Shown here in pieces: positions 26,656 through 36,000 of a stretch of DNA of 64,000 nucleotides (positions are counted from its first letter, which is position 1; the number at the start of each line of letters is the position of its first letter). Where the stretch lies: the NCBI GenBank assembly GCA_050008465.1, contig JBEKMO010000001.1:70322-134321 (forward strand), given 5' to 3'. Origin of the DNA: Fen-330 sp050008465 (GTDB lineage: Bacteria > Acidobacteriota > Terriglobia > Bryobacterales > Bryobacteraceae). Under the pieces are notes generated by a model. That model saw nothing but the letters and a program-made list of their open reading frames with translations, made no database searches and had not been told where the DNA came from. The translations under genes and the position numbers were made by a program.

Positions 26656-26928
26656 AATCTGGAACTCCGGATTTGCCCTGGCGGTGACGCCGATTTTATT
26701 CTGTATGAAGACGAAGGCGTGAACTATGCCTACGAGCGCGGAGCGCGTTCGACGATCCCGTTCCATTGGGACGACCGGACGCGCACCTTGTCGATCGGGG
26801 AGCGCAAGGGAACTTACCCCGGCATGATTGCCAATCGCGAGTTCACGGTCCACCTGGCAGGGACCGGTGCATCGGGCGACAAGCGCGTGCAGTACGCGGG
26901 ACGTAAACTGAGTCTCATGCTCAAGTAG
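26656..26928 (+). pseudogene. C-terminal remnant of a GH31 alpha-glycosidase (DUF5110 domain)
   Basis: Starting right at the inferred IS end, the plus strand reads LELRICPGGDADF, then ILYEDEGVNYAYERGA and STIPFHWDD, the DUF5110 domain that closes GH31 alpha-glucosidase/xylosidase enzymes. The catalytic barrel is gone. The remnant stops 53 bp before the first GH95-like gene, suggesting GH31 and the GH95 genes were once one operon. Confidence 0.75.
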
Positions 26929-26981
26929 ATCATGAGCCGGACTCTGAAGTACCAGCTAAGGAAGGGCCCAAGGAGAATATT

Positions 26982-29663
26982 GTGAAGCGCAGAGATTTTC
27001 TCACGAAAGGCACGGTGGCCGCGGGACTGGCCGGTTCCACGAATCTGCTCGAACCGCTCGAGGCGGCCCAAAGCACCGCGCCCAAAACGGCGCCGGCCGC
27101 CGCGAAGGCACCTCCGGCACAGGAGGAGATTCGCTCCGCCGGATACCTCGAGCGCGCGAAGCAGGACAAGTTTCTGCCGAAGCCGCCGGTGTTGGCCGAA
27201 CCAGTGCGGCCGGGCGACGTGCCGATCTCGCCGATGCCGCTCGCGGAGCGGGTCCGGCGCAAGGTCGTGCCGCGCCGGGGCATTTGCAGCATCACGGCTG
27301 CCAGCGATGCGCTTCTCACCTCCGGCAATGGGGCGATGAGCATCGAGACGGCGTGCCATCCATACTCGGAGCAGATCGTTTTCCGTCACGAAAGCCTGTT
27401 CACGCCGCGCAGACGGCCCTTCGAGGCGCCCAAGATCGCCGGTGTTTTTTCGCAGGTGCGGCAAATGGTGCTGGACGGGAAGTACCGCGAAGCCGCCCGG
27501 CTCGGCTACGAGGAGTGGCGCAAGACTCCCATGCCCCCCGGAATGGGCGGGTTCGGTGGAATGGCGTTCGCAATGCGCCTGGAGTCTCCCAGGACCGAGT
27601 CCGTCAAGAACTACCTGCGCACGGCCGATTTCGAAAGCACCGAGTTGAAAGTTCACTGGACGGACGAGCGCGGCGAATGGGTTCGCCGGACCTTCGCGTC
27701 ACGGCCCGACAACGTCGTGGTTCAGTGGCTGACCGCGCCGGAAGGACAGCCGCTGAACGTCCGGGTCACGATGCAGAGGTCGACGGCGGCAAGGGGCCGC
27801 GGTGCGGGCGGAGGAATGGCCAGCCCGGTCGCGCGCCCAGGAGCCGCCCCCCAGGGCGGCGGACAAACCAATGTCCAGCAGGACTTCAACGAGCAGCGGC
27901 TGATCCTCAAGGGCGTGTTGGACGCCTCGGTGAACAACAGCGGCTTCGCCAGCGTGACCCGCGTGGTGCGCAACGGCGGCTCGTCCCGCATGGAGGGCGA
28001 CACGCTGGTGATCGAGAACGCGTCGTCCCTGATGCTGCTCACGCGCATCGAGCACTTGCCCGACTACAGCGAGGAGCGCGTGGATGCGGTCCGGCAGTCG
28101 CTGGAACGGCTCACCCCGGATTACGAGGCGCTGCTCGATCGCGCCCGCAAGGTGCAGTCGGAGATGATCAACCGGGTCACCGTCGATTTCGGCGGCGCCT
28201 CGCAATACGGTCTCTCTTCCGAGGAGCTTCTCTCCGAACAGCGGTCGAGCCCGGGCTATTGCGGCGCTTTCCTCGAGAAGCTGTTCGAAATGTGCCGCTA
28301 CTGGTTCATCCTGACCAGCGGGAAGTATTGCACAATGTCGGCCGAGACGAACGCCAACATCAACCTGCAGATCGCGCCTGGCGTGCAGGGAGATCACCGG
28401 GAAGGCATGGATGCCTACTTCAACTGGATGGAGAGCCTGTACCCGGACTACCGCACCAACGCCAAGAACATTTACGGCATGCGCGGCGCCCACTATTCCC
28501 TCACGCCGACCAAGGACGAGGGCGTCGACAAGATGTACGACTACGCCGGCTCAACCAGCGAGATGTGGCCGCATCCCTACTGGCTTTCCGCCGGAGGCTG
28601 GTGCGTGCGCCCGTTCTGGGACCGCTACCTGGCAACGGGGGACCTGGATTTCCTCCGCAATCGCGTGGTTCCGGCCTACAAGGACCTGGCGCTGTTCTAC
28701 GAGGACTTTCTCACGGTCACCGACAAGAACGGGAACTACATCTTCGTCCCATCCTTCTCGCCGGAGAACCATCCCAACAACCTGACCGCTTCGTGCATGC
28801 TGGTGATCAACTCCAGCATGGACATCTCCGTGTGCCGGGAAGTGCTGGTCAATTTGATCACGGCCTGCGAACTGCTGGGCATTGAGGCCGGCAGCGTCCC
28901 GAAGTGGAAGGACATGCTGGCCAAGCTGCCGCCCTACCTGCTGGAACCGGACGGCGCCATGAAGGAATGGTCGTGGCCCTCGCTGGCCGAGCGCTACAAC
29001 CAGCGCCACATCTCTCATCTCTACGGCGCCTGGCCGGGCGACGAAATCGACCCGGACCGCACGCCGCAACTGGCCAAGTCCGTGGTGATCGCCAACCGGC
29101 ATCGCGTTCCGGAGCGGCTGGCCGCGCATGGCCGCTGCCACCGCGCGCTGGTGGGGGCGCGCCTCAAAGACAGCTACATGGTGGATAGCGAACTGCGGCA
29201 GATGATTGAAGAAGGCTACGTCGGCCCGACGCTGCGGTGTTCGCACGACCCCTACGCCTGGCCCATGCCGGACGCGCAGGGCGGCCTTCAACTGATCCTG
29301 ATCGAAATGCTGGCCTACTCGCGTCCCGGCGTCATCGAGGTGCTCCCGGCCCTTCCGCCGACGCTGGGGAAAGGCGCGATCAACGGAATGCTGCTGCGCA
29401 CGTTCGCGCGGCTCGACAAACTGGCCTGGGACATGGACGCCCGGACCGTAGACCTCACAGTTACGTCGGCGCGAAAGCAGGATGTCACGCTGATTGCCCG
29501 GCACGGCATCGAAGCGGTTTCGGCCCCCGCCGGAGTTCTGGCGGTGAAGCCGCAGCCCGGAAAGGCCGCCTGCGACCTGCATTTGCCGCAAGGAAAACCG
29601 GTAGAGATCCATTTGAAGATCGGGCAGCGCAATCCGATGGATTGGATCCATTGGGTGGCTTAA
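26982..29663 (+). CDS. Tat-exported GH95-like glycoside hydrolase, copy 1
   Basis: Predicted exported glycosidase of 893 residues related to alpha-L-fucosidase/galactosidase family GH95. It starts with a Tat signal, KRRDFLTKGTVAAGLAG, from a GTG at 26982 with AGGAG upstream. Family marks include GNGAMSIE, IVFRHESLFTPR, HISHLYGAWPGDEIDPD and the C-terminal VIEVLPALPPTL block. The NANIN segment keeps Asn459 and Asn461, equivalent to the paired Asn of characterised GH95 enzymes. Followed 32 bp later by a paralogue. Confidence 0.82.
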   Translation: MKRRDFLTKGTVAAGLAGSTNLLEPLEAAQSTAPKTAPAAAKAPPAQEEIRSAGYLERAKQDKFLPKPPVLAEPVRPGDVPISPMPLAERVRRKVVPRRGICSITAASDALLTSGNGAMSIETACHPYSEQIVFRHESLFTPRRRPFEAPKIAGVFSQVRQMVLDGKYREAARLGYEEWRKTPMPPGMGGFGGMAFAMRLESPRTESVKNYLRTADFESTELKVHWTDERGEWVRRTFASRPDNVVVQWLTAPEGQPLNVRVTMQRSTAARGRGAGGGMASPVARPGAAPQGGGQTNVQQDFNEQRLILKGVLDASVNNSGFASVTRVVRNGGSSRMEGDTLVIENASSLMLLTRIEHLPDYSEERVDAVRQSLERLTPDYEALLDRARKVQSEMINRVTVDFGGASQYGLSSEELLSEQRSSPGYCGAFLEKLFEMCRYWFILTSGKYCTMSAETNANINLQIAPGVQGDHREGMDAYFNWMESLYPDYRTNAKNIYGMRGAHYSLTPTKDEGVDKMYDYAGSTSEMWPHPYWLSAGGWCVRPFWDRYLATGDLDFLRNRVVPAYKDLALFYEDFLTVTDKNGNYIFVPSFSPENHPNNLTASCMLVINSSMDISVCREVLVNLITACELLGIEAGSVPKWKDMLAKLPPYLLEPDGAMKEWSWPSLAERYNQRHISHLYGAWPGDEIDPDRTPQLAKSVVIANRHRVPERLAAHGRCHRALVGARLKDSYMVDSELRQMIEEGYVGPTLRCSHDPYAWPMPDAQGGLQLILIEMLAYSRPGVIEVLPALPPTLGKGAINGMLLRTFARLDKLAWDMDARTVDLTVTSARKQDVTLIARHGIEAVSAPAGVLAVKPQPGKAACDLHLPQGKPVEIHLKIGQRNPMDWIHWVA

Positions 29664-29695
29664 TGCTCCCAGAACGAGAGGTCAGGAGAAGACAC

Positions 29696-32440
29696 ATGAA
29701 GCGCAGAGATTTTCTGAGGACAAGCGGGGCCGCTGCCGGTCTGGTGGGGTCGCTGAACGCATCGCCGGCGCTCGCCGCGGCCGAAGGTGATCCCCAAAAG
29801 ACATCGGAACGGACCGGAGCGCCGCCAGTGGATAATCGCCCGGCTGAATATGTTCGCCGCGCGCAGAAGGATCCGTTCCTGCCCAAGCTGCCGGCGCCCG
29901 GGAGATCGTATCCGATCACGCCCATGCCCCTGGCGGAGCGGATCAGGCGGAAGATTGTGCCGCAGCGGGGCTTTTGCAGCATCGCGCCCGCCGAAGCGGT
30001 CAACGAGAGCCTCATCTCCGGCAACGGAGCGATGAACATCGAACTGATGGGCGATCCCTATTCGGAGCAGATCCTCTTCCACCACGAAAGCCTGCTCATG
30101 CCGTGGAAGAAGCCCGTGGCGGCGCCGAACATCGCGGACATTTTCCCGCAGGTGCGGCAGTTGGTGCTGGAGGGGAAGCACACCGAAGCCATGTCTCTTG
30201 CCCTCCAGCGTATGAATGAAAGCCCGATCAAGCCGGACACAGATCCGCACCCCACGGTTCCGGCGTTCCTGATGCGGCTTGAGTCTCCCAAAAGCGCGCC
30301 GGCCAAGGACTATCTCCGCACCGTGGATTTCGAGAGCGCTGAATTGAAGGTCCACTGGAGCGACGATCGCGGCGAGTGGGTTCGTCACGCGTTCGCATCC
30401 CGGCCTGATAACGTCATCGTTCAGTGGCTCACCGCGCCGGCCGGTCAGCCGGTGAATGTACGAATCTCCTTGCATCGGTCCGCCCGGTGGGAGATGCGTT
30501 CCGGGTTGGATTGGGGCAGCCATGCAGGAATCGGCGCCACGTCGCCCGACCGCGAGACGTTCAATCTGGGAGCGAACGGAGCGCCTCCCAAAATAGCGCC
30601 TCCGAAGGGCGTCGAAGCCTGCGAGGTCCGGCAGGACTCGAACGAGCAGCGGCTGATCTACAGGTGCCGCCTGGATCCCTCCGTCGACAACAGCGGCTAC
30701 GCCGGCGTGGTTCGCGTGGTGCGCAAGGGCGGTTCGGCGCGGATGGATGGCGACACGCTGGTGATCGAGAACGCATCGTCCGTGATGCTGCTCACGCGCA
30801 TTGAATACTTCTCCGATTACGGCGAGGACCGCGTGGAAGCGCTGCGCCAGGCGGTCGAAGGGCTGGTCCCGGACTACGCGGCGCTGCTCGGGCGGGCCCG
30901 CAAGGTCCAGTCGGAGATGCTCAACCGCGTCACCGTGGATTTCGGCGGAGCCCAGCAATACGGCGTGTCCGCGGAGGAACTTCTGACCGATCAGCGCTCG
31001 AGGCCGGACTACTCGGCCGCGCTGCTGCGCAGAGTCTTCGAAATGGGACGCTACTGGTTCATCCTCACCAGCGGCAAGTACCCCAGCATCGCGGCCGAGA
31101 CCAACGCCACCATCGACCTGCAAATGGCGGGCGCCGTGCAAGGCGGCTTGCGGGAAGGCATGGAAGCCTACTTCAAGTGGATGGAGAGCCTGGCCCCGGA
31201 TTTCCAGGCCAACGCCAAGAACATCTTCGGTCTTCGCGGCGCCTCGTATCCGCTCTTTCCGGACAAGGGAATCGGCGCCAGTTTCTACTACACTGGCAAC
31301 TCCGCATTCGGAGTCTGGCCCTACTGGATTTCCGCCGGAGGCTGGCGTCTGCGCCAGTTCTGGGACCGTTACCTGGTCACCGGAGACGTGGACTTCCTGC
31401 GCAACCGCGTGGTTCCGGCTTTGAAGGAACTGGCGCTGTTTTACGAGGATTTCCTGACGGCCACCGACAAGAATGGGAACTACATGTTCGTCCCCTCCAT
31501 CTCGCCGGAGAACGTGCCCGCCAGCATAAACCCCTCCGGACCGGTGCTGATCAACGCCACCATGGATATCGCGGTGTGCCGGGAAGTCCTGACCAACTTG
31601 ATCCAGGCCTCCGAGATTCTCGGCTCCGACGCCGGCAGCGTATCGAAATGGAAGGACATGCTGGCCAAGATGCCGCCCTATCTGCTCGAACTGGACGGCA
31701 CGCTGAAGGAATGGGCGTGGCCCAGGCTGCAGGAGCGGTACGCCCACCGGCACGTGTCTCATCTCTACGGCGCCTGGCCGGGCGACGAAATCGATCCCGA
31801 CCGCACTCCGCAACTGGCTCGAGCCGCGGAGATCGCCGGCCGAAGGCGCACCTTCGATGTGATGGCCACTGCGGTCGCCGGTCAGACGATGGCTGCTTTT
31901 GCCCGCTGCTATCGCGCTTTGGTTGGGGCGCGGCTCAAGGACAACATCATCGTGGACGTCCATCTGCGGCAATTGCTCGAGCAGGGCTACGTCAGCTCTT
32001 CGCTCCGGTGTTCGCGCGAGCCTTACGGCCAGCTCCTGCCGGATGCGCACGGCGGCATCCCGGCGATCGTGATGGAGATGCTGCTCTACTCGCGCCCCGG
32101 CGTGATTGAGGTCCTTCCGGCGCTTCCGGAGACTCTGGCAAAGGGTTCGATCAGCGGCATGCTGGCCCGGACCTTCGCCAGGATCGACAAGTTCGCTTGG
32201 GACATGGGCGCCAGGACCGTGGAGTTGACCGTCACCTCGTTCCGCAAGCAGGATGTCACCCTGATGGCGCGTTACGGGATCGAAGCGATCACCGCGCCGG
32301 CGGGTGTCCTGGCGGCGCCGCTCCAGGCCGGCAGGGCCAACATCGATGTTCATTTGCCGGAGAACAAGCCGGTGACCTTCCATCTAAGACTGGGACGTCA
32401 CAAGCCGCTCGATTGGGTCGCGCAGGCTGCTCGCGCCTGA
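29696..32440 (+). CDS. Tat-exported GH95-like glycoside hydrolase, copy 2
   Basis: Paralogue of the preceding gene with the same architecture, 914 residues. The ATG at 29696 (AGGAG upstream, KRRDFLRTSGAAAGLVG Tat signal) is chosen; the frame is open to 29237 but that part is antisense-like and overlaps copy 1. The segment equivalent to the catalytic Asn pair reads NATID, giving Thr472 and Asp474. Copy 2 also has about ten more residues before RALVGARLKD. These differences suggest altered or lost chemistry or a different substrate. Confidence 0.8.
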   Translation: MKRRDFLRTSGAAAGLVGSLNASPALAAAEGDPQKTSERTGAPPVDNRPAEYVRRAQKDPFLPKLPAPGRSYPITPMPLAERIRRKIVPQRGFCSIAPAEAVNESLISGNGAMNIELMGDPYSEQILFHHESLLMPWKKPVAAPNIADIFPQVRQLVLEGKHTEAMSLALQRMNESPIKPDTDPHPTVPAFLMRLESPKSAPAKDYLRTVDFESAELKVHWSDDRGEWVRHAFASRPDNVIVQWLTAPAGQPVNVRISLHRSARWEMRSGLDWGSHAGIGATSPDRETFNLGANGAPPKIAPPKGVEACEVRQDSNEQRLIYRCRLDPSVDNSGYAGVVRVVRKGGSARMDGDTLVIENASSVMLLTRIEYFSDYGEDRVEALRQAVEGLVPDYAALLGRARKVQSEMLNRVTVDFGGAQQYGVSAEELLTDQRSRPDYSAALLRRVFEMGRYWFILTSGKYPSIAAETNATIDLQMAGAVQGGLREGMEAYFKWMESLAPDFQANAKNIFGLRGASYPLFPDKGIGASFYYTGNSAFGVWPYWISAGGWRLRQFWDRYLVTGDVDFLRNRVVPALKELALFYEDFLTATDKNGNYMFVPSISPENVPASINPSGPVLINATMDIAVCREVLTNLIQASEILGSDAGSVSKWKDMLAKMPPYLLELDGTLKEWAWPRLQERYAHRHVSHLYGAWPGDEIDPDRTPQLARAAEIAGRRRTFDVMATAVAGQTMAAFARCYRALVGARLKDNIIVDVHLRQLLEQGYVSSSLRCSREPYGQLLPDAHGGIPAIVMEMLLYSRPGVIEVLPALPETLAKGSISGMLARTFARIDKFAWDMGARTVELTVTSFRKQDVTLMARYGIEAITAPAGVLAAPLQAGRANIDVHLPENKPVTFHLRLGRHKPLDWVAQAARA

Positions 32441-32840
32441 CGCATGAGGTAAGACCGGCCGGACAAGCGGGCGCGCATGGCAGTGATGGCCTTCGACGCG
32501 CCCCAGTCTGGCCGGCATTGCGGGCCGAGACTTGAGCAGTGTGGCGCGCCCATCCACAGCGCGGCAGCCCCTCGGTCCGTTTCGACGGGAATCGAGACGG
32601 TTGGTAGCCCTTGGTGTCGGCGCGAAACCTGTCTCTCCAAGATCAGTTCGTGACAGGGTTCGTCTCGGGGATTTGGGGAGGGGCGGGTCTTAATTACGAA
32701 ATCACCGCGCCCGCTGGGCTTGTAAGCGCTCGAAACAAAGAACATGGCGACATCGGCCAATCCGCAACCTCGCAGCCGGGGCCCGGCTATTCTGGCCTCC
32801 TGGCCATCAGCGATTATGCGTCTCGTACCAGCGCCGCCGG
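32441..32840. other. Intergenic, no recognisable gene
   Basis: About 400 bp after the second GH95-like gene. No coding frame with recognisable similarity, RNA gene or clear terminator was seen. Confidence 0.5.
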
Positions 32841-33140
32841 TTGCATCGTGTGGCCCGGCCGCTCGCGCCGGAGCTGGCCTCCGACGAATCTGCGCAGTCG
32901 GCGGCGCGCAGCCTGCGAGAGGGCATGAAAGAGATGTTCACGCTACAGCGGCTGCAGATTCCGTCCTCGCTGCACAAGTGTCTGGCGACCACAAACATCA
33001 TCGAAAGCCCGCAGAGCGGGGTCCAGAGACGGACAGATAACGTCGCGCGCTGGCGCGACGCTGATATGGTCGAGCGTTGGGTGGCATCGGCCTGGCTGCT
33101 TTGCGTTCCGGCCGCCGCCGTGAACGCACGCCACACGATG
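32841..33140 (+). pseudogene. C-terminal remnant of a Mutator/IS256-type transposase
   Basis: The plus strand encodes AARSLREGMKEMFTLQRLQI, LHKCLATTNIIESPQSGVQR and RWRDADMVERWVASAW, the conserved end of IS256/Mutator transposases. The DDE core is absent and the frame continues beyond 33140 without similarity to 33500, antisense to the next gene. Confidence 0.75.
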
Positions 33141-33383
33141 ACGCGCGCGGCGCAACAGATCCCTCCGGAAGCTTTTGTGAATCCGCGCGGCCCGGTATCC
33201 ATTCGGACCGCCCGGATTTGCCGGCGGGTAACAGGTACGAACTGTCACCACGCGGTCGTCACCGGCCGCACCCGCAGCTGGTTCACGTTTCTTGATGTCG
33301 TGAGCAGCGCGGACCACGTTCTGGCTACGCGCAACAGTCCTCAAATTTCGGTCCGGAGTTCCCCGCTGTCGCGCAAATCGGAT

Positions 33384-34589
33384 TCAGCGGCGCGGGGCGA
33401 ACAGCATCGCGGCCGTTTCGTTGAGGTTGTTGCGCCACACGCTCCAGACGTGGGAGCCCTCAGTCTCTTTGTACGTTACAGTCAGCCCCTTGGCCTTTAG
33501 CATGTCAACGAACTGCCGGTTTGCCCGATAGAGGAAATCCTGCTTTCCGCACGACACCCACAGAAGCCGCAGCTTCTTGTTGGCGACGGCCGGCTCGGCC
33601 AGGACCTTCTGGAACGCCTGTTCCGTGTTCATGAACTGGCCTCCCACGGCCGCGCTGAAGCCGAGGACCCAATGGAAGACGTCGGAGTGGTTGAGGCCGA
33701 TGCTCAGCGCCTGGCCGCCTCCCATCGAAAGCCCCGCGATGGCGCGGTGATCCGCATCGGTGTGAACCCGGTAGTTTCGCTCCACCAGCGGGATCACATC
33801 TTCGAGCAGGTCCTTCGGAAATCGCTCGGAGAACATGCCCGTCTCCCCGGGGATGCGGAACAGCGGTCCCACATTGGCGCCCTGAAGCGCGTGGCCTTGG
33901 GGCATCACGACAATCATGGGCTGCGCCTTGCGGTCGGCGATGAGGTTGTCGAGAATGATGTTGGCGCGACCGTCCATCACCCACCCGTTCTGCGCCTCGC
34001 CGTTTCCGTGGAGGAGATAGAGCGCCGGATACTTCGCTGAGCTCTTGTCATAGCCGGGCGGCGTGTAGATCCACAGCCAGCGGGTGACCCCCATCGCCTT
34101 CGACTCGTAGAGCACCATGCGCACTTCGCCGTGAGGGACGGGCCGGGAATCGTAGTAAGCCGGCTCGTCGCCAGGGACCTCGACGAAACTGGACATGGCC
34201 AGGCCCGGCGCCGTGGGCTTGATGGCGGGGTTCGATGGGTCCACCACATCCACACCTTGCACCCGGAAGTTGTAGATCCAGATCTCCGGCGGAAGCGGAC
34301 CCACGGTTGTCGACCAGATCCCGTCCTCGTCCCTGGTCATTGCTTGCGGGCCCCGCCCCTGCAGGATCTCCCCCACCAACTCCACCTTGGCGGCCTCGGG
34401 GGCGCGGAACCGGAGCGTGACAGTCTTGTCGGGATTGACTTCGGGAGACCGCAGCGCGTTCACCGGCGTGGAGAACCCACTGCCCCGCCGTGGCGCGCTT
34501 CCCGAGGAGGGTGGCTGCGCGGCCAGGGTGGCCAGCGCCGCTAACCCACAAATGACGGCCTTCGCATGAGTTGTCATGGCTTCTGTCAT
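33384..34589 (-). CDS. Secreted Esterase-family (feruloyl-esterase-like) alpha/beta hydrolase
   Basis: Predicted exported carboxylic ester hydrolase of 401 residues. A signal peptide (AVICGLAALATLAAQ) is followed by an N-terminal Ig-like/CBM48-like module (VTLRFRAPEAAKVELVGEI) and an Esterase-type alpha/beta fold. The nucleophile elbow is GLSMGGGQA, an acidic residue follows, and the His lies in EGSHVWSVWRNNL. Related proteins act on feruloylated or acetylated xylan or enterobactin esters. Its ATG overlaps the stop of the SGNH gene upstream (ATGA). Last gene of a seven-gene hydrolase run. Confidence 0.85.
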   Translation of the reverse strand: MTEAMTTHAKAVICGLAALATLAAQPPSSGSAPRRGSGFSTPVNALRSPEVNPDKTVTLRFRAPEAAKVELVGEILQGRGPQAMTRDEDGIWSTTVGPLPPEIWIYNFRVQGVDVVDPSNPAIKPTAPGLAMSSFVEVPGDEPAYYDSRPVPHGEVRMVLYESKAMGVTRWLWIYTPPGYDKSSAKYPALYLLHGNGEAQNGWVMDGRANIILDNLIADRKAQPMIVVMPQGHALQGANVGPLFRIPGETGMFSERFPKDLLEDVIPLVERNYRVHTDADHRAIAGLSMGGGQALSIGLNHSDVFHWVLGFSAAVGGQFMNTEQAFQKVLAEPAVANKKLRLLWVSCGKQDFLYRANRQFVDMLKAKGLTVTYKETEGSHVWSVWRNNLNETAAMLFAPRR

Positions 34590-35967
34590 TTCCTGAATAG
34601 ACCGAGGTCGAAAGCGTCGGCCATCGCCTGGTTCGCCGCGTCGTTGGGATGAATATGGTCGCCGGGGTCGAACTCGGGCTTGATGCGGGCGGGGCGCTGT
34701 GGATCCCGAACCACTGCGTCAAAGTCCACCATCGCATCGAAATTGCCCTTGGCTCGAATCCATTGGTTCACTGCCTGCCGGATCGCTTCCCCACGTTCCG
34801 ACGCGAGGAACACGCCCTCCTCCGGCATGATGGTTGCGCCCACTACTTTGATGCCGTGCAAGTGGCAGCGCGCGATGATCTGCCGGTATCCCCAAATCAG
34901 CTCGTCCGCGGTCAGCGCATTCGGTCCATCCGTCCGGCCGCGGAGATTGATGTCGTTGATTCCTTCGAGCAGAATCACCCACCTCACGCCGGGACGGCTC
35001 AAAACATCGCGATCGAAGCGCGCCAGCGCGCTCAACCCGGCGCCGTCTCGCAGCACCTGGTTGCCGGAAATGCCTTGATTGACGACGGCGGCACGCCGGG
35101 TCTTCCCGGTTGCCTGCAACCGCCGCGCAAGCAGCGCAGGCCAGGCGCGCTCGGCGTCGCGGGTGGTGGAAAATCCGTCCGTGATCGAGTCGCCCAAGGC
35201 GACTATTGTGAACGCATCCGCGGGTGCGGCGACCTCCACGCTGGAAAGCCAAACGTAGGAGGCCATGATGGCGGGTTCGGGCATGATGGCGGAACCAGCC
35301 ACGTCCCCTTTGGAGATATAGGCCGTGCGCAGTCCCAGCATATGGGTCGTAGGCGCTCCTGTATCGCGGGGAAGGTACAGCGAAACAGCCAGATCGGAGA
35401 GCGGAGCGACATCCAAATCCGCCGGGTCGCTCACCGCCAACACGCCGGGCTGAATGGTGAAGGACGACCTCCCGCCGAAAGTCAGAACACGATCGGTCCC
35501 ATCCACGATAGCGCCGCCTGCCTTGTGGACGGCGATGTGAGCGGCCCCGATTTCCAGCGGCTGCGCGTTGAGCATGTTCGACAACGCGATCCGCACTCGA
35601 CTGCCGCCGAGACTCGCGCGTGCGATCATTCGAACTGTCTGGTCCGCGAATGTCTGGGGCACAGGGAATGCCATCGGTCCGCCGCGCCCCCCCTGAGGCG
35701 GACGTGCGTCTCTCCGCTCAGCCACAGGCTTGGGCTCTTGGGCTTCCGGAGCTGGAGCGCTCGGGGCTGCCACAGCCGGGGCCGGGCCTCCTCGACCACT
35801 GCCCCGCGGGCCGAATGTCATTGGCATCAGTTGCTGGGCGGTGGCCCAAGTGGTCACCCAACGCTCACCACCCGGGCGCCGCCGCGACTCTGGGCCAGCC
35901 CAGGCCACGACAAGAGACAAAGCGCGGCGGCGAGAAATGTCGAGAGGCAAGTCCTGATCCAGCTCAT
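34586..35967 (-). CDS. Secreted SGNH/GDSL hydrolase with apparent N-terminal frameshift
   Basis: SGNH esterase of ~455 residues with the GDSL block VALGDSITDGFS, GISGNQVL, the GxND block LLEGINDIN and the late DHIHPNDA motif containing catalytic Asp/His. The best start, ATG at 35967 with GGAGG upstream, gives a good signal peptide (MSWIRTCLSTFLAAALCLL), but that frame stops after about 37 codons. The catalytic frame (ERWVTTWATAQQL onward) is offset by one base, entering near 35868-35890. Without the frameshift, the only start in the catalytic frame is a TTG at 35950 lacking an export signal. Either a real mutation or a base-call error. Confidence 0.75.
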
Positions 35968-36000
35968 TGGTAGTTCCTCCGTCTCACTACACGCCGGCAG

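Noticed and set aside
29237..29695. In-frame extension of the second GH95-like protein
   Set aside because: It overlaps copy 1 in another frame; the Tat signal and ribosome site fix the start at 29696.
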